In this document: in pieces, positions 1 to 7,690 of the stretch | How the letters are laid out: every line of letters begins with the position of its first letter | How positions within the stretch are numbered: position 1 is the stretch's first letter | From: UBA5336 sp039198685 | Lineage (GTDB): Bacteria; Pseudomonadota; Alphaproteobacteria; Caulobacterales; Hyphomonadaceae | Assembly: GCA_039198685.1 (NCBI GenBank) | Contig: JBCCTK010000041.1 | Span: forward strand, 1-21,733 | Direction: 5' to 3' | DNA: 21,733 bases | Program-made: the position numbers and the translations under genes | Notes under the pieces: generated by a model | What the model saw: the letters and a program-made list of their open reading frames with translations, nothing else | Databases searched by the model: none | Told to the model about the DNA's origin: nothing

Positions 1-864
1 CGCGATACCCCGCTGCTCCCACAGCAGGATGCTCGGGAAGCGGCGCTGTTCTTTGTGGTCAGCGCCCTGTGCTTCCTGGCTGCCTTAGCGGCCCTCTCCG
101 CACGATCGAGCTATGACGCTGCGCGGGGTTGGACAGCCGAGTTGGAAGGACAGATGACGATCCGCCTGGTCGGTGAAGACCGCCGAGGGGCAGAAGAAGC
201 CCGCGACCTGATCTTAGAAATGGAGGGCGTTGAAGAAGCCGAAGTGCTCAGCGTTGACGAAATTGAGCGCCTGCTGGCACCGAGCTTTGGAGGATCGGGT
301 CTTCCTGCTGGCTTGCCTTTGCCACTGATCTTGAGCGTGGATGCGGACCCTTCCCTTGAGTCTCTACCAACAGATATCGAGGGCGTCCTGGCGAATGCCG
401 GAATCCAGTCTATCGTGGAAGCCCATGAGACATGGGCCGGTGATGTTCGCCGGACCTTGGGCATTGTTCGCTTGATAGCGCTGTCCACAGTTGCCCTTTT
501 GGTTGCCACCGCAGTGGCTGTGATTGCCTTTGCCACCCATGCAGCCTTGCTTGCCCGACGAGACATTGTCGAAGTCCTTCACCTGTCTGGCGCCACAGAC
601 CGATTTATCTCAAGGCTTTTCGAGCGCCGCTTCTGGGTCCTTGGCCTGCGCGCCGGCGCCGTTGGCGCGCTCTTTTCATTGGCTGCGGCAGCATTGGCTT
701 TGTCATTCGCGTCTGCCCGTGGCGGCCGAACAGGCCTTTTGCCACAGCTTTCGCTTGATCCGATTGATCTTCTCATATTGCTGGCCACGCCAGTGATTGC
801 AGCCCTGGCAGCCAGGAGTGCAGCCAGACTGACCGTCATGCGCTCACTGAAGGACACCCTGTGA
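1..864 (+). CDS. ftsX: Cell division ABC transporter permease FtsX (5' truncated)
   Basis: The reading frame is open from base 1 to the stop at 862-864, so the true start lies upstream of the window and 287 residues are visible. Four hydrophobic segments are seen: one near visible residues 15-35, then, after a roughly 120-residue extracytoplasmic domain, three more in the C-terminal half. This is the FtsX topology. In the family, FtsX partners the ATPase FtsE (expected just upstream) and transmits ATP hydrolysis to periplasmic cell-wall hydrolases at the septum. The internal GTG at 55 lies inside the first membrane segment and is not a credible start. The stop overlaps the GTG start of the next gene (GTGA at 861-864), so the two are probably translationally coupled in an envelope operon. 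Confidence 0.92.
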   Translation, partial: RDTPLLPQQDAREAALFFVVSALCFLAALAALSARSSYDAARGWTAELEGQMTIRLVGEDRRGAEEARDLILEMEGVEEAEVLSVDEIERLLAPSFGGSGLPAGLPLPLILSVDADPSLESLPTDIEGVLANAGIQSIVEAHETWAGDVRRTLGIVRLIALSTVALLVATAVAVIAFATHAALLARRDIVEVLHLSGATDRFISRLFERRFWVLGLRAGAVGALFSLAAAALALSFASARGGRTGLLPQLSLDPIDLLILLATPVIAALAARSAARLTVMRSLKDTL

Positions 865-1448
865 CGCTTGGAATAAAAGGATTGAAATGGCGTTGGGTGG
901 CCATTGTCCTGCTTGTTGCGCTGGCGCTGGACTATAATGGCTTTCGCCACCGGGCCGCTGAAACCAGCCTGGGCAATCTTGACGGGGTAGAAGGCGTTAC
1001 GGCCCTGACGGGAGGGTCAGGGATACGCATCGCTGCAGCGCTTGAACTTCTGGAGAACGGAGCAGGCAAGCGGCTTTTGATATCGGGGGTTAATCCAAGC
1101 ATATCGCGCGACGAAGTCGCCGCTCGCGCCGGCGGGTCAAACACGCTGTATGATTGCTGCGTGGACATCGGATACGAAGCCACAACAACAGAGGAAAACG
1201 CAGACGAGGTTTCTGCGTGGGCGAACGCCCATGGGTTTGTGCGTATCGCGCTCGTAACGTCGGATTATCACCTGCCCCGGGCAAAGCTTCTGCTTTCGGC
1301 ACGCGCACCTGAACTTGAGCTGGTAGAAGTTCCAGTTCGCACACGCATCGATCCCAGCCGAGCCTATTCCGACTGGCGCTCGTTTCGTGGAACCGTGACC
1401 GAATGGCTGAAATGGCGGGTGACGCAAGCCATGACAGTGCTTAATTGA
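861..1448 (+). CDS. YdcF/SanA/ElyC-like DUF218 domain protein
   Basis: This 195-residue protein has one N-terminal membrane anchor (about residues 10-24) followed by a DUF218 domain. The family motifs are visible: a GGSGIRI turn near residue 51, an LLISGVNP strand, the TTEENA segment and the VTSDYHLPRA motif near 135. DUF218 proteins such as SanA and ElyC act at the inner membrane and are linked to envelope integrity and peptidoglycan or lipid-carrier metabolism; the biochemical reaction is not settled. The start is GTG at 861, overlapping the ftsX stop, and the end overlaps the TTG start of plsC. Position between ftsX and plsC supports an envelope role. Family call is fairly sure, specific function is not. 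Confidence 0.85.
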   Translation: MTLGIKGLKWRWVAIVLLVALALDYNGFRHRAAETSLGNLDGVEGVTALTGGSGIRIAAALELLENGAGKRLLISGVNPSISRDEVAARAGGSNTLYDCCVDIGYEATTTEENADEVSAWANAHGFVRIALVTSDYHLPRAKLLLSARAPELELVEVPVRTRIDPSRAYSDWRSFRGTVTEWLKWRVTQAMTVLN

Positions 1449-2209
1449 TCATGATGCGTGCTGCCCGTTCATCTCTCTTCGTGATATACATGTACGGCCT
1501 TATGGCCGTTATGGGCACGATTTGGCTCCCAAGCCTGTTAATGCCGCGCGCGGCAATTATGGCGGGTCTGCGCTGGTATTCGATGCTTGTACGCTGGGGC
1601 CTGCAGATGATCTGCGGCGTGACAACGGAAGTCCGTGGCCTCGAAAACCTGCCCGAGGGCGCTTTCATCTATGCCGCAAAACACCAGTGCATGTGGGACG
1701 TGTTTGTCCCTTTCCTGATCTTGCGTGACCCCGTCATCACAATGAAGCGCGAATTGCTCTGGTATCCGTTCTTCGGATGGTATGCGCTGAAGTCGGAAAT
1801 GATCGCGATTGACCGCGGCGGGGCGGCCAGAACGGTCAAGAAGATGCTGAGTGCTGCGGAATCCCGTGCTGCCGACCGGCGACAGTTTGTAATCTTTCCA
1901 GAAGGCACGCGACACCCACCGGGGGTCAGGGCAGGATACTTTGCCGCCGGAACAAGTGCGTTCTACAAACGGCTCGGCGTCCCGTGCGTTCCGGTTGCGA
2001 CAAACTCTGGCCTGTGCTGGCCGTCTAGAGGGTTCGTGCGAACACCGGGAACAATCGTCTTTGAAATCTTGCCACCCATAGAGCCTGGGCTCGACCGCAA
2101 GGCGCTCATGAAGCGACTGGAAGACACAATCGAGCCCGCTTCGGCGAGACTTCTCGATGAGGGCCTTGGCGCGCAAGGCCGAAGCAAGAACAAATTGGAA
2201 GCAGCCTGA
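1445..2209 (+). CDS. plsC: 1-acyl-sn-glycerol-3-phosphate acyltransferase (PlsC family)
   Basis: The protein carries the two signature motifs of glycerolipid acyltransferases: the catalytic HX4D box (H80, D85, numbered from the TTG start) and FPEGTR at 151-156, which binds the phosphate of the acceptor. An N-terminal hydrophobic stretch (about 8-35) suggests inner-membrane association. The family transfers an acyl chain to lysophosphatidate to make phosphatidic acid in phospholipid synthesis. The TTG at 1445 overlaps the preceding stop (TTGA). ATG at 1451 or 1454 are alternative starts and change little. About 250 residues is normal for the family. It belongs to the ftsX-DUF2125 operon, next gene 1 bp away. 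A related lyso-ornithine-lipid acyltransferase role cannot be excluded by sequence alone. Confidence 0.9.
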   Translation: MIMMRAARSSLFVIYMYGLMAVMGTIWLPSLLMPRAAIMAGLRWYSMLVRWGLQMICGVTTEVRGLENLPEGAFIYAAKHQCMWDVFVPFLILRDPVITMKRELLWYPFFGWYALKSEMIAIDRGGAARTVKKMLSAAESRAADRRQFVIFPEGTRHPPGVRAGYFAAGTSAFYKRLGVPCVPVATNSGLCWPSRGFVRTPGTIVFEILPPIEPGLDRKALMKRLEDTIEPASARLLDEGLGAQGRSKNKLEAA

Positions 2210-2210
2210 C

Positions 2211-3239
2211 ATGGCCTTATCGACACGCCAAACGGGTTCAGGCGCATGGATTTGGGTCCCTTTTGCCATCGCGGTGATCCTTATCGGTCTGTATACGGTC
2301 TATTGGTTCCTGGCGCGTGGATTTCTTGATGAACAGATAGATGTCTGGATCGAGAGCGAACGCGCGAATGGCGCCGTGATTCAGTATTCCAAACGGGAGC
2401 TGGAAGGATTTCCATTTCGCTTTGCGCTCACGCTCAATGATCCAGTCTATGGGAGCCCGGATGGCCAGACCTGGCGTGGTCAAAAGCTCCAACTCGTCAT
2501 GCAGCCTTGGGACTGGTTCCACGCCATAGCGCGCGCTCCAGGACGCAGCACTGTCAGTCTCAGCCATCAGGACCATGAAGAAATCTCGATCCTACTCGGC
2601 CCAAAATCTGCGGGCAGCGTTCGGTGGGACCAAACCGCCGTCAAGCAGATATCGATCGCGCTTGATGAAGTCAGCTTGAGTTTTGCAGGTGACCCGGTCG
2701 CCGACCTGGACGCATTCGAGTTTCACCTGCGCCCTGCCCCAGGCTTTCCCGAAATGATCCAACTGGAAACCCATTGGCAGGAAATCACCCTTGGCGAGAC
2801 CCCGCCAGGCGATGCAGCGGTTCTCGGCACGGTCCTTGGCCCGTCCATTCTTAGGGCTGAACTTCAAGAAGGCGTACCCGCCTTTAACGAGACGGGTGAT
2901 CCCTTGGCTGCGATACGTGCGGCGCTCAATGCGGGCGGAACCCTCAATGTTCCCCAAATCATGCTGGAATGGGGTCCGGCAAGCCTCGGCGCCAAAGGCG
3001 AAGTCCATCGCCAGGACGGCGAATTGAAAGGCACAGCAGCCTTGCGCATCGAACGCGCCGATGATTTGCGTGCGGCTTTAGCAAGCCAGGGATTGCTGAA
3101 CGATGACACCCGCCTTGCAATTGACTTGCTTGAACGCGCATCGGTTAACGGGGGCTTCTTCACGGTGAGCTTGCGAGGAGACGGGGTCTACTTTCTGGGT
3201 CAAAAACAAATTGATTTTCCGCTTGAGGATTACCTGTGA
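2211..3239 (+). CDS. DUF2125 domain protein, membrane anchored
   Basis: This 342-residue protein has a short cytoplasmic start, one strong membrane segment (about residues 13-34) and a long periplasmic region. The sequence after the anchor (ARGFLDEQIDVW, then YSKRELEGFPFRF) is typical of DUF2125, a family found in alphaproteobacteria with no known reaction. The body looks like repeated beta strands, which suits a scaffold or lipid-binding domain, but that is inference. The frame opens upstream, but ATG at 2211, one base after the plsC stop, is the sensible start; earlier in-frame starts would lie inside plsC. The 3' end overlaps the GTG of the glycosylase gene. Membership in the ftsX/plsC operon suggests an envelope role. 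Confidence 0.82.
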   Translation: MALSTRQTGSGAWIWVPFAIAVILIGLYTVYWFLARGFLDEQIDVWIESERANGAVIQYSKRELEGFPFRFALTLNDPVYGSPDGQTWRGQKLQLVMQPWDWFHAIARAPGRSTVSLSHQDHEEISILLGPKSAGSVRWDQTAVKQISIALDEVSLSFAGDPVADLDAFEFHLRPAPGFPEMIQLETHWQEITLGETPPGDAAVLGTVLGPSILRAELQEGVPAFNETGDPLAAIRAALNAGGTLNVPQIMLEWGPASLGAKGEVHRQDGELKGTAALRIERADDLRAALASQGLLNDDTRLAIDLLERASVNGGFFTVSLRGDGVYFLGQKQIDFPLEDYL

Positions 3240-3886
3240 CAGCGCCTTCTAGAGACGCGATAAAGCAAGGCTGCGAGCGCTTGGCGCGCAAGGATGCGGC
3301 ACTCGCAAAAGCATACGAGGAACAGGGCGTTCCAGAGTGGCGATCGAGCCCTTGCTCCTTTGCCACGCTAGCGCGCATGATCGCCTTTCAACAGGTTTCA
3401 ACCAAAGCGGGCGCGGCAATATGGGGCCGTGTCGAAGCCATTTGCGCTACGATGAACGCTGAAACAATTCTATCGCTCCAAGACGAAGCGCTTAGGGGCG
3501 TGGGCCTTTCGCGACCGAAGGTTCGCTATGTCAAAGCCATCGCAGAAGCGGTGCGCTCAGGCGCTCTTTGTTTTGACACTTTGCCGCTCAGCCCGCGATC
3601 CGAAGCGATCTCTTCGCTCACGGCAATCAAAGGCATTGGCCCCTGGTCTGCAGAAATCTTCATGATGTATGCGACCGGCGATTTGGATGCCTTCCCGCCG
3701 GGTGACGTGGGTCTTATGGAAAGCTATCGTTTGCTTGCGGGCGATGAAGACCGTCTGGATGCGAAAGCCTTTACAGAACGAGCGGCGGATTGGTCCCCTG
3801 ACCGGGGCGTCGCAACCCATCTCTTATGGGCCTGGTTTAACCAACAAAGGGGCCATGAACCACCGCCATTGGCACGGCGCTCATAA
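3236..3886 (+). CDS. DNA-3-methyladenine glycosylase II, AlkA-type HhH-GPD protein
   Basis: The 216-residue protein contains a helix-hairpin-helix (LTAIKGIGPWSAEIF, about residues 128-142) followed by the catalytic segment FPPGDVGL, where D157 matches the catalytic aspartate of AlkA. The N-terminal MIAFQQVSTKAG stretch is the usual AlkA-family helix. These enzymes remove alkylated purines such as 3-methyladenine and start base-excision repair in the cytoplasm. It is shorter than E. coli AlkA (282 residues), lacking the N-terminal TBP-like domain, as in many alphaproteobacterial homologues. The GTG start overlaps the DUF2125 stop, so it appears co-transcribed with the envelope genes although its job is different. 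No iron-sulfur cysteines follow the HhH-GPD core, which argues against an Nth/MutY-type enzyme. Confidence 0.86.
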   Translation: MTAPSRDAIKQGCERLARKDAALAKAYEEQGVPEWRSSPCSFATLARMIAFQQVSTKAGAAIWGRVEAICATMNAETILSLQDEALRGVGLSRPKVRYVKAIAEAVRSGALCFDTLPLSPRSEAISSLTAIKGIGPWSAEIFMMYATGDLDAFPPGDVGLMESYRLLAGDEDRLDAKAFTERAADWSPDRGVATHLLWAWFNQQRGHEPPPLARRS

Positions 3887-4045
3887 TGATCGCGACGTGC
3901 CTGCGCACATTTTTGCTGTAAAGGCTTCGACTCTGTCATAAAGTTGTAGCCAAGAATCGGGTATTCGAAACGAAGTTAAGGGACCTTGCCGCCACTTATC
4001 ATATCGCATTGCACCGCAACGGTCTGTTGGAACAGGGAGGGTTCT

Positions 4046-4615
4046 GTGGCTGAAATCGTTGCATCCCCACCAAACGGTCGTCCAGCGCTTGTCTTGAACG
4101 CTGATTTTCGTCCGCTTTCATACTATCCGCTTTCGCTTTGGCCTTGGCAGGATGTTGTCAAAGCGGTTTTTTTGAACCGGGTCGAAGTGATAGCGGAATA
4201 CGACCATGTGGTGCGTAGTCCCAGCTTCGAAATGCGCTTGCCGAGCGTCATCGCTCTGCGTGAATTTATCCGCCAGGATCGCCCGCCTGCCTTCACACGC
4301 TTCAATTTATTCCTGAGAGATGGATTCAAGTGTGTGTACTGCAGTTCGGAAGTTGACCTGACGTTTGATCACGTTGTGCCGCGGTCCCGCGGGGGCCGCA
4401 CCAGCTGGACAAACATTGTCACGGCATGCTCGCCTTGTAACCTGAAAAAAGGGGGACGCATGCCGAAAGACGCGAACATGTTCCCGAGCCGCACGCCCGT
4501 TCGGCCAACGAACTACCAACTTCAAGAAATCGGCCGACGCTTTCCACCCAATCACCTCCATGAAACCTGGATGGACTATCTTTATTGGGACATCGAACTC
4601 GACCATCAGAGCTAA
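4046..4615 (+). CDS. HNH endonuclease
   Basis: This 189-residue protein has a complete zinc-stabilised HNH module in its second half: C96-x2-C99, the DH pair at 108-109, N123 and C128-x2-C131, arranged as CVYC, FDHVVPRSRGG, NIVTACSPCN. The histidine of the DH pair is the expected general base. The N-terminal half (ALVLNADFRPLSYYPLS) is typical of a widespread stand-alone HNH family in alphaproteobacteria and cyanobacteria whose role is undetermined. I chose GTG at 4046 because a strong ribosome site, GGGAGG at 4035-4040, lies 5 bp upstream; the frame extends to a TTG at 3986 without such a site. No methyltransferase is adjacent, so a restriction system is not supported. The 159-bp gap from the glycosylase suggests its own promoter. 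Confidence 0.86.
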   Translation: MAEIVASPPNGRPALVLNADFRPLSYYPLSLWPWQDVVKAVFLNRVEVIAEYDHVVRSPSFEMRLPSVIALREFIRQDRPPAFTRFNLFLRDGFKCVYCSSEVDLTFDHVVPRSRGGRTSWTNIVTACSPCNLKKGGRMPKDANMFPSRTPVRPTNYQLQEIGRRFPPNHLHETWMDYLYWDIELDHQS

Positions 4616-4699
4616 TTCCTCGCCTGCGCGCTTAAGTGCTTTTCAACTCTCTGTCCCTAGACTCCGACTTTACAGTGACGGTTTTGGGAGGTTGAAACC

Positions 4700-5644
4700 A
4701 TGGTAAAGGCAATGGAACGAGCGCTCCTGAAGCGGATCGTCGCCTTAGGCCAGGCGAGCCGAAGCGAAGCCGAGCAGCGAATTGGGGAAGTCTTCAAGGA
4801 TGGCCTGGTCAGCCGGGCTGAAGCGGAGTCCCTGTTCGCGCTTACCCCGAAATTCACCGATTCTTCTGAGAGTTGGGACAGGCGCTTTATTGGAGCCATC
4901 TGCGAGTTTCTCCTCAGGGGCGAAGCCCCACAAAATTGGATCAGTGATCCCGAAGCCGATTGGCTCATCACGCTGGTGTCCAACCGGCCATCCGGACCCC
5001 TGGAAGTGGATCTCGACTTGCTTCTTTCGCTTTTGCGACAAGCGGAAGGCGCGCCGCCCCGCCTGGGCACATTCGCTTTACAGTCCATATGCGACCACAT
5101 TGTCGAAAAAGGCGCAGCGCGCGACCAAGACGTTGAAAGGGTCAAGCGTGCTGTATACGCACAATCCAGCGATGGTGGCCTGTGGGTGACACGCGAAGAG
5201 GCAAGCATCCTGTTTGCGACAAACGACAAGATAGCCAACGGACGAAACGCCAAGTCATGGAGCGATCTTTTCGCCCGAACGATCGGCAATCATCTCCTGG
5301 CGGCAGCTCACCCTGACCCGATCACGGAGGGGCAAGCGCTCGCGCGAGACAATTGGTTGAGGTCGCCAGGCGGTGGCATCCTGGACAATCTATCGACCGC
5401 CTATTCGACCGGAGAGTGGTTCAGCCGCGTCACCTATGATCCCAAGAAGGCTGCACGGGCACGCAAGGCTGCCAAAGAGGCTGCCATACGCCTTGGCGAA
5501 CAGGTCACAGACGAGGAAAATGACTGGTTTCTCAAGCGCCTGGGCTGGGACAACACGGTCTCGCCCGCAGAACGCGCCCTCGTGGAATTCCTCCAGCGCG
5601 AAGCACCGGGCTTTTCCAGTGGGCTGGCAGCAGCCACGGCCTAG
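4700..5644 (+). CDS. Unrecognised alpha-helical protein with internal duplication
   Basis: I do not recognise a named family for this 314-residue, soluble, probably all-helical protein with no signal peptide. Two copies of one unit can be seen: residues about 34-113 (DGLVSRAEAESLFAL, then SWDRRFIGAICEFLL, then DPEADWL) and about 158-300 (DGGLWVTREEASILFAT, then SWSDLFARTIGNHLL, then DEENDWF). The second copy has a longer linker rich in Ala and Lys (about 248-263). The acidic-start helical repeats recall TerB-like or EF-hand-like units, but no full calcium loop is present. ATG at 4700 has GGGAGGT about 9 bp upstream. Its stop interlocks with the stop of the convergent nitroreductase-fold gene (CTAG, 5641-5644). 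Confidence 0.8.
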   Translation: MVKAMERALLKRIVALGQASRSEAEQRIGEVFKDGLVSRAEAESLFALTPKFTDSSESWDRRFIGAICEFLLRGEAPQNWISDPEADWLITLVSNRPSGPLEVDLDLLLSLLRQAEGAPPRLGTFALQSICDHIVEKGAARDQDVERVKRAVYAQSSDGGLWVTREEASILFATNDKIANGRNAKSWSDLFARTIGNHLLAAAHPDPITEGQALARDNWLRSPGGGILDNLSTAYSTGEWFSRVTYDPKKAARARKAAKEAAIRLGEQVTDEENDWFLKRLGWDNTVSPAERALVEFLQREAPGFSSGLAAATA

Positions 5645-6321
5645 AGAAAGCCCGCAATCTCACCGAGCGGCTTTTTCTCCAATGCATGCCTTGGCACCAT
5701 GGCATCCCCAGCCGGATGCCCTGCTACCAGAATCAAGAAGGGTTTCTCTGTTGCCGGACGACCGCAGATCTGCGTCAGGAAACCCATCGGGTTCGGCGTG
5801 TGCACAAGCGTGGCGAGGCCAGCCTGGTGACAGGCCGCGATCAGGAGGCCCGTGGCAATGCCCACGCTTTCGTGGATGTAATAGTTCTTCTTGTCGTCCC
5901 CCGCGCGAACGCCGCCGCGGCGCTGGGCAAAGATGCAAATCAGCCACGGTGCGGTTTCAAGATACGGTTTTTGCCAATCTGTGCCGATAGGCGCGAGGGC
6001 GTTAAGCCAATCCTCACCCGCTTTCCCGGCATAGAATTCACGCTCTTCTGCTTCGGCCGCTTCTCGAATCGCACGCTTTTTCTCGGTGCTGCCGACACAG
6101 GCAAAATACCAGGGTTGGTGATTGGCGCCGCTGGGCGCACTGCCTGCCGCGAGAACGCAATGCTCGATCACGGCGCGGTCCACCGGCGCAGCGGAAAAGG
6201 CGCGAACCGATCTCCGTGAGGCCAATCCGGCATGGAATGCCGCGGCGCGGGCGCGCATTTCAACGTCTGGATACGCTGGAAAATCCACCAAGGGGACATG
6301 GGTTTCGGGTTTTGTTTTCAT
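5641..6321 (-). CDS. Nitroreductase-fold protein, iodotyrosine deiodinase (IYD)-like
   Basis: This 226-residue flavoprotein has the FMN-binding nitroreductase motifs RRSVR (36-40) and APSGANHQPW (62-71). Aligned from memory with mammalian iodotyrosine deiodinase it keeps the three residues that clamp the halotyrosine zwitterion over FMN, at the same spacing: E93, Y97 and K118 (human E157, Y161, K182). It also keeps YLETAP and HTPNP, the latter near the FMN-N5 threonine. The family reductively removes halogen from mono- and di-halotyrosines. The frame extends upstream, but ATG at 6321 fits the family length and leaves a 7-bp gap after the DUF3147 gene. It ends in an interlocked stop overlap with the convergent gene. 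Usual pipelines would call it simply nitroreductase. Confidence 0.82.
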   Translation of the reverse strand: MKTKPETHVPLVDFPAYPDVEMRARAAAFHAGLASRRSVRAFSAAPVDRAVIEHCVLAAGSAPSGANHQPWYFACVGSTEKKRAIREAAEAEEREFYAGKAGEDWLNALAPIGTDWQKPYLETAPWLICIFAQRRGGVRAGDDKKNYYIHESVGIATGLLIAACHQAGLATLVHTPNPMGFLTQICGRPATEKPFLILVAGHPAGDAMVPRHALEKKPLGEIAGFL

Positions 6322-6328
6322 GGTGGCG

Positions 6329-6679
6329 CTAGAGTTCCACACCCAGGCGACGCAGCACAAGGATCACCCCTAGATAAGCGAGAATTGTCGCAATGGTGGA
6401 GCCCGCGAGCGCAGCCAAGAAGGGTGCCCCAAGGCGTTGCAAGAGGGGTAAAAGGATAAAAAAGACCACGCCCGGGCCGATCAGGTAAAACGTTGTCGTG
6501 GCAAAGCGGGTGGAGAGTTCTGCATCGCGCGTATCGAAATAGGTAAGCGCGACCGTCATCATGGTGGCCAGCGGCATGGCGACAAGCAACGCGGCCAGCA
6601 AGGTAGACCGTTTGGCGACCTCCGAGACGAAAACGATGAACGCCGCCGTAACCAACCCCTTCAGAACAATCATCAGCAT
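6329..6679 (-). CDS. Small four-helix membrane protein, DUF3147 family
   Basis: This 116-residue protein is almost entirely hydrophobic, with four predicted membrane helices and small charged loops (EVAKRS near 20-25 and YFDTRDAEL near 47-55). The pattern, including the conserved AKRSTLLAALL and Asp-rich loop after helix 2, matches DUF3147, small inner-membrane proteins of unknown function. A Shine-Dalgarno-like AGGGG lies a few bases before the ATG. It reads toward the IYD-like gene 7 bp away, so they are probably co-transcribed. The upstream flavodoxin-fold gene would also be in this operon but is now separated by an inserted inverted-repeat element. Confidence 0.75.
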   Translation of the reverse strand: MLMIVLKGLVTAAFIVFVSEVAKRSTLLAALLVAMPLATMMTVALTYFDTRDAELSTRFATTTFYLIGPGVVFFILLPLLQRLGAPFLAALAGSTIATILAYLGVILVLRRLGVEL

Positions 6680-6710
6680 GGCAGGCCCCTTCAGCGCGTC
6701 GTCCGCACAT

Positions 6711-6899
6711 TAGGGCACTTTCCGGCCAATTTGCACCGTTTGGTCGTTTGATTTTTTCGTCAGGGCCAGGCGCGTGGCGTTCGGCGATGCGCGCATCGCC
6801 GGAAGGTGCGCGACGACGAGCCTGGCGGAAAAGGCAAGCGGCCCGCAGGGCGCGCGAGACGCCCCGCCAAACGATGTGAATTAACCGGAAAGTGCCCTA
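6711..6899. mobile_element. MITE-like element with 31-bp terminal inverted repeats and TA duplication
   Basis: The two ends are inverted copies: left arm 6713-6743 and right arm 6867-6897 match at 26 of 31 positions, the outer 13 (GGGCACTTTCCGG) perfectly, and all five differences are transitions. Each end is bordered by TA (6711-6712 and 6898-6899), as expected for a target duplication made by IS630/Tc1-mariner or TA-targeting IS5-type transposases. The 185-bp core has no credible gene. It contains a perfect 18-bp palindrome at 6783-6800 (GGCGATGCG and its reverse complement) and outer GCCAGGC/GCCTGGC arms (6765-6771, 6820-6826), so the whole unit can fold into a long hairpin. Its right end supplies the stop codon of the flavodoxin-fold gene. 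Confidence 0.72.
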
Positions 6900-7496
6900 A
6901 CGCCGTCCGGCCTCGGCGCCATAGAAATGCGCGCGTTTTTTCCAGTCCTCAAGCGTCTTTTCGCTGGCTGTCTTTACCGGGGCAAACTGGCTGTAGCTCG
7001 TGACTTTCACGCCGCAAAAGCCGAGCACCTGTTTAACTACAGTGTTCTTTCCCGCATTGTTGTAGCCCCATTTGGAGTACCAGGCCGGCGTGTCGGCGGT
7101 GGTGATCACGTCTGCCGTCTTGCCCGAGAGCAGCTTGTCCCAGCCATGGCCTGTTTCATGGTATTGGAACGCCCAGCCCGGCAGGAAGCACCGGTCAATC
7201 AGCCCCTTCATCTTGCCCGGCATGCCGCCCCACCATGTCGGATAGATCCAGGCGAGATGGTCGGCCCACTCGATGTTCTCGCGGAAGTCAAACAGGTCTG
7301 GCTCCAGCATCTTGCGCCTCCCATAGCCATCGCTGAGATCGGGATCATACTCCATGGCGCTCATATCCTGACGGCGCACCTCTGCGCCTTGGGTCTGCGC
7401 GCCTCGGCTGTAGCTGTCAGCCAGCGAATGGCAGAGCGACACATCGCGCGGATGCCCTACGAAGAGGTGGAGTTTGGTGGCGGTGGCATCGGTCAT
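6897..7496 (-). CDS. NAD(P)H-quinone oxidoreductase, flavodoxin-like fold
   Basis: This 199-residue protein starts with a beta strand and flavin phosphate loop (LHLFVGHPRDVS, about 9-20) and contains YPTWWGGMPGKMKGLIDRCF (about 85-104), the signature of the flavodoxin_2/NQO family (KefF, MdaB, DT-diaphorase relatives). Members use NAD(P)H to reduce quinones by two electrons in the cytoplasm and protect against redox cycling. The length is full for the family. The stop TAG (6897-6899) is formed by the TA target duplication plus the first G of the inserted element. Without the element the codon would have been TAA, so the protein is not truncated. It probably heads the operon with DUF3147 and the IYD-like flavoprotein. 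Confidence 0.85.
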   Translation of the reverse strand: MTDATATKLHLFVGHPRDVSLCHSLADSYSRGAQTQGAEVRRQDMSAMEYDPDLSDGYGRRKMLEPDLFDFRENIEWADHLAWIYPTWWGGMPGKMKGLIDRCFLPGWAFQYHETGHGWDKLLSGKTADVITTADTPAWYSKWGYNNAGKNTVVKQVLGFCGVKVTSYSQFAPVKTASEKTLEDWKKRAHFYGAEAGRR

Positions 7497-7568
7497 TCAG
7501 TAGATAAACATTCTCAGTGAGTTGAGGAAAAAACACCATAACAGGACCAGCGCTCAAAGCCACGCGCG

Positions 7569-7690
7569 AAGGATCGATACCCGAAGGGCCGAGACTCAGG
7601 GCCCTCCGAGGCTCGGTGCGCAAAGCGCAGAGAGCCTGGTCGGCCGTTAGGCCGACGCGCCCCCGGATTACACTTTCGGGAACTGATCTT
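7569..7690. repeat. GC-rich cluster of short hairpins between genes
   Basis: The 192-bp gap between the Cys-rich gene (ends 7689) and the quinone reductase gene (starts 7496) holds no credible gene but several stem-loops. These are GTCGGCC-GTTA-GGCCGAC (7639-7656), TGCGC-AAA-GCGCA (about 7617-7629), and AGGGCC/GGCCCT and CCGAG/CTCGG arms before them. None is followed by a T-run on either strand, so this is not a standard terminator. It may be a dispersed repeat of the genome or a remnant boundary of the acquired module next to it. Confidence 0.45.

Noticed and set aside
3986..4045. TTG start for the HNH protein
   Set aside because: The GTG at 4046 has a strong GGGAGG site at proper spacing, while the TTG has none and the extra residues do not look conserved.
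6711..6899. CRISPR-like repeat or riboswitch in the quinone reductase/DUF3147 gap
   Set aside because: There are only two inverted arms with TA borders and no direct-repeat/spacer pattern; an insertion element explains it better.
7639..7656. Terminator for the Cys-rich gene
   Set aside because: The stem is good but neither strand has a following T-run.
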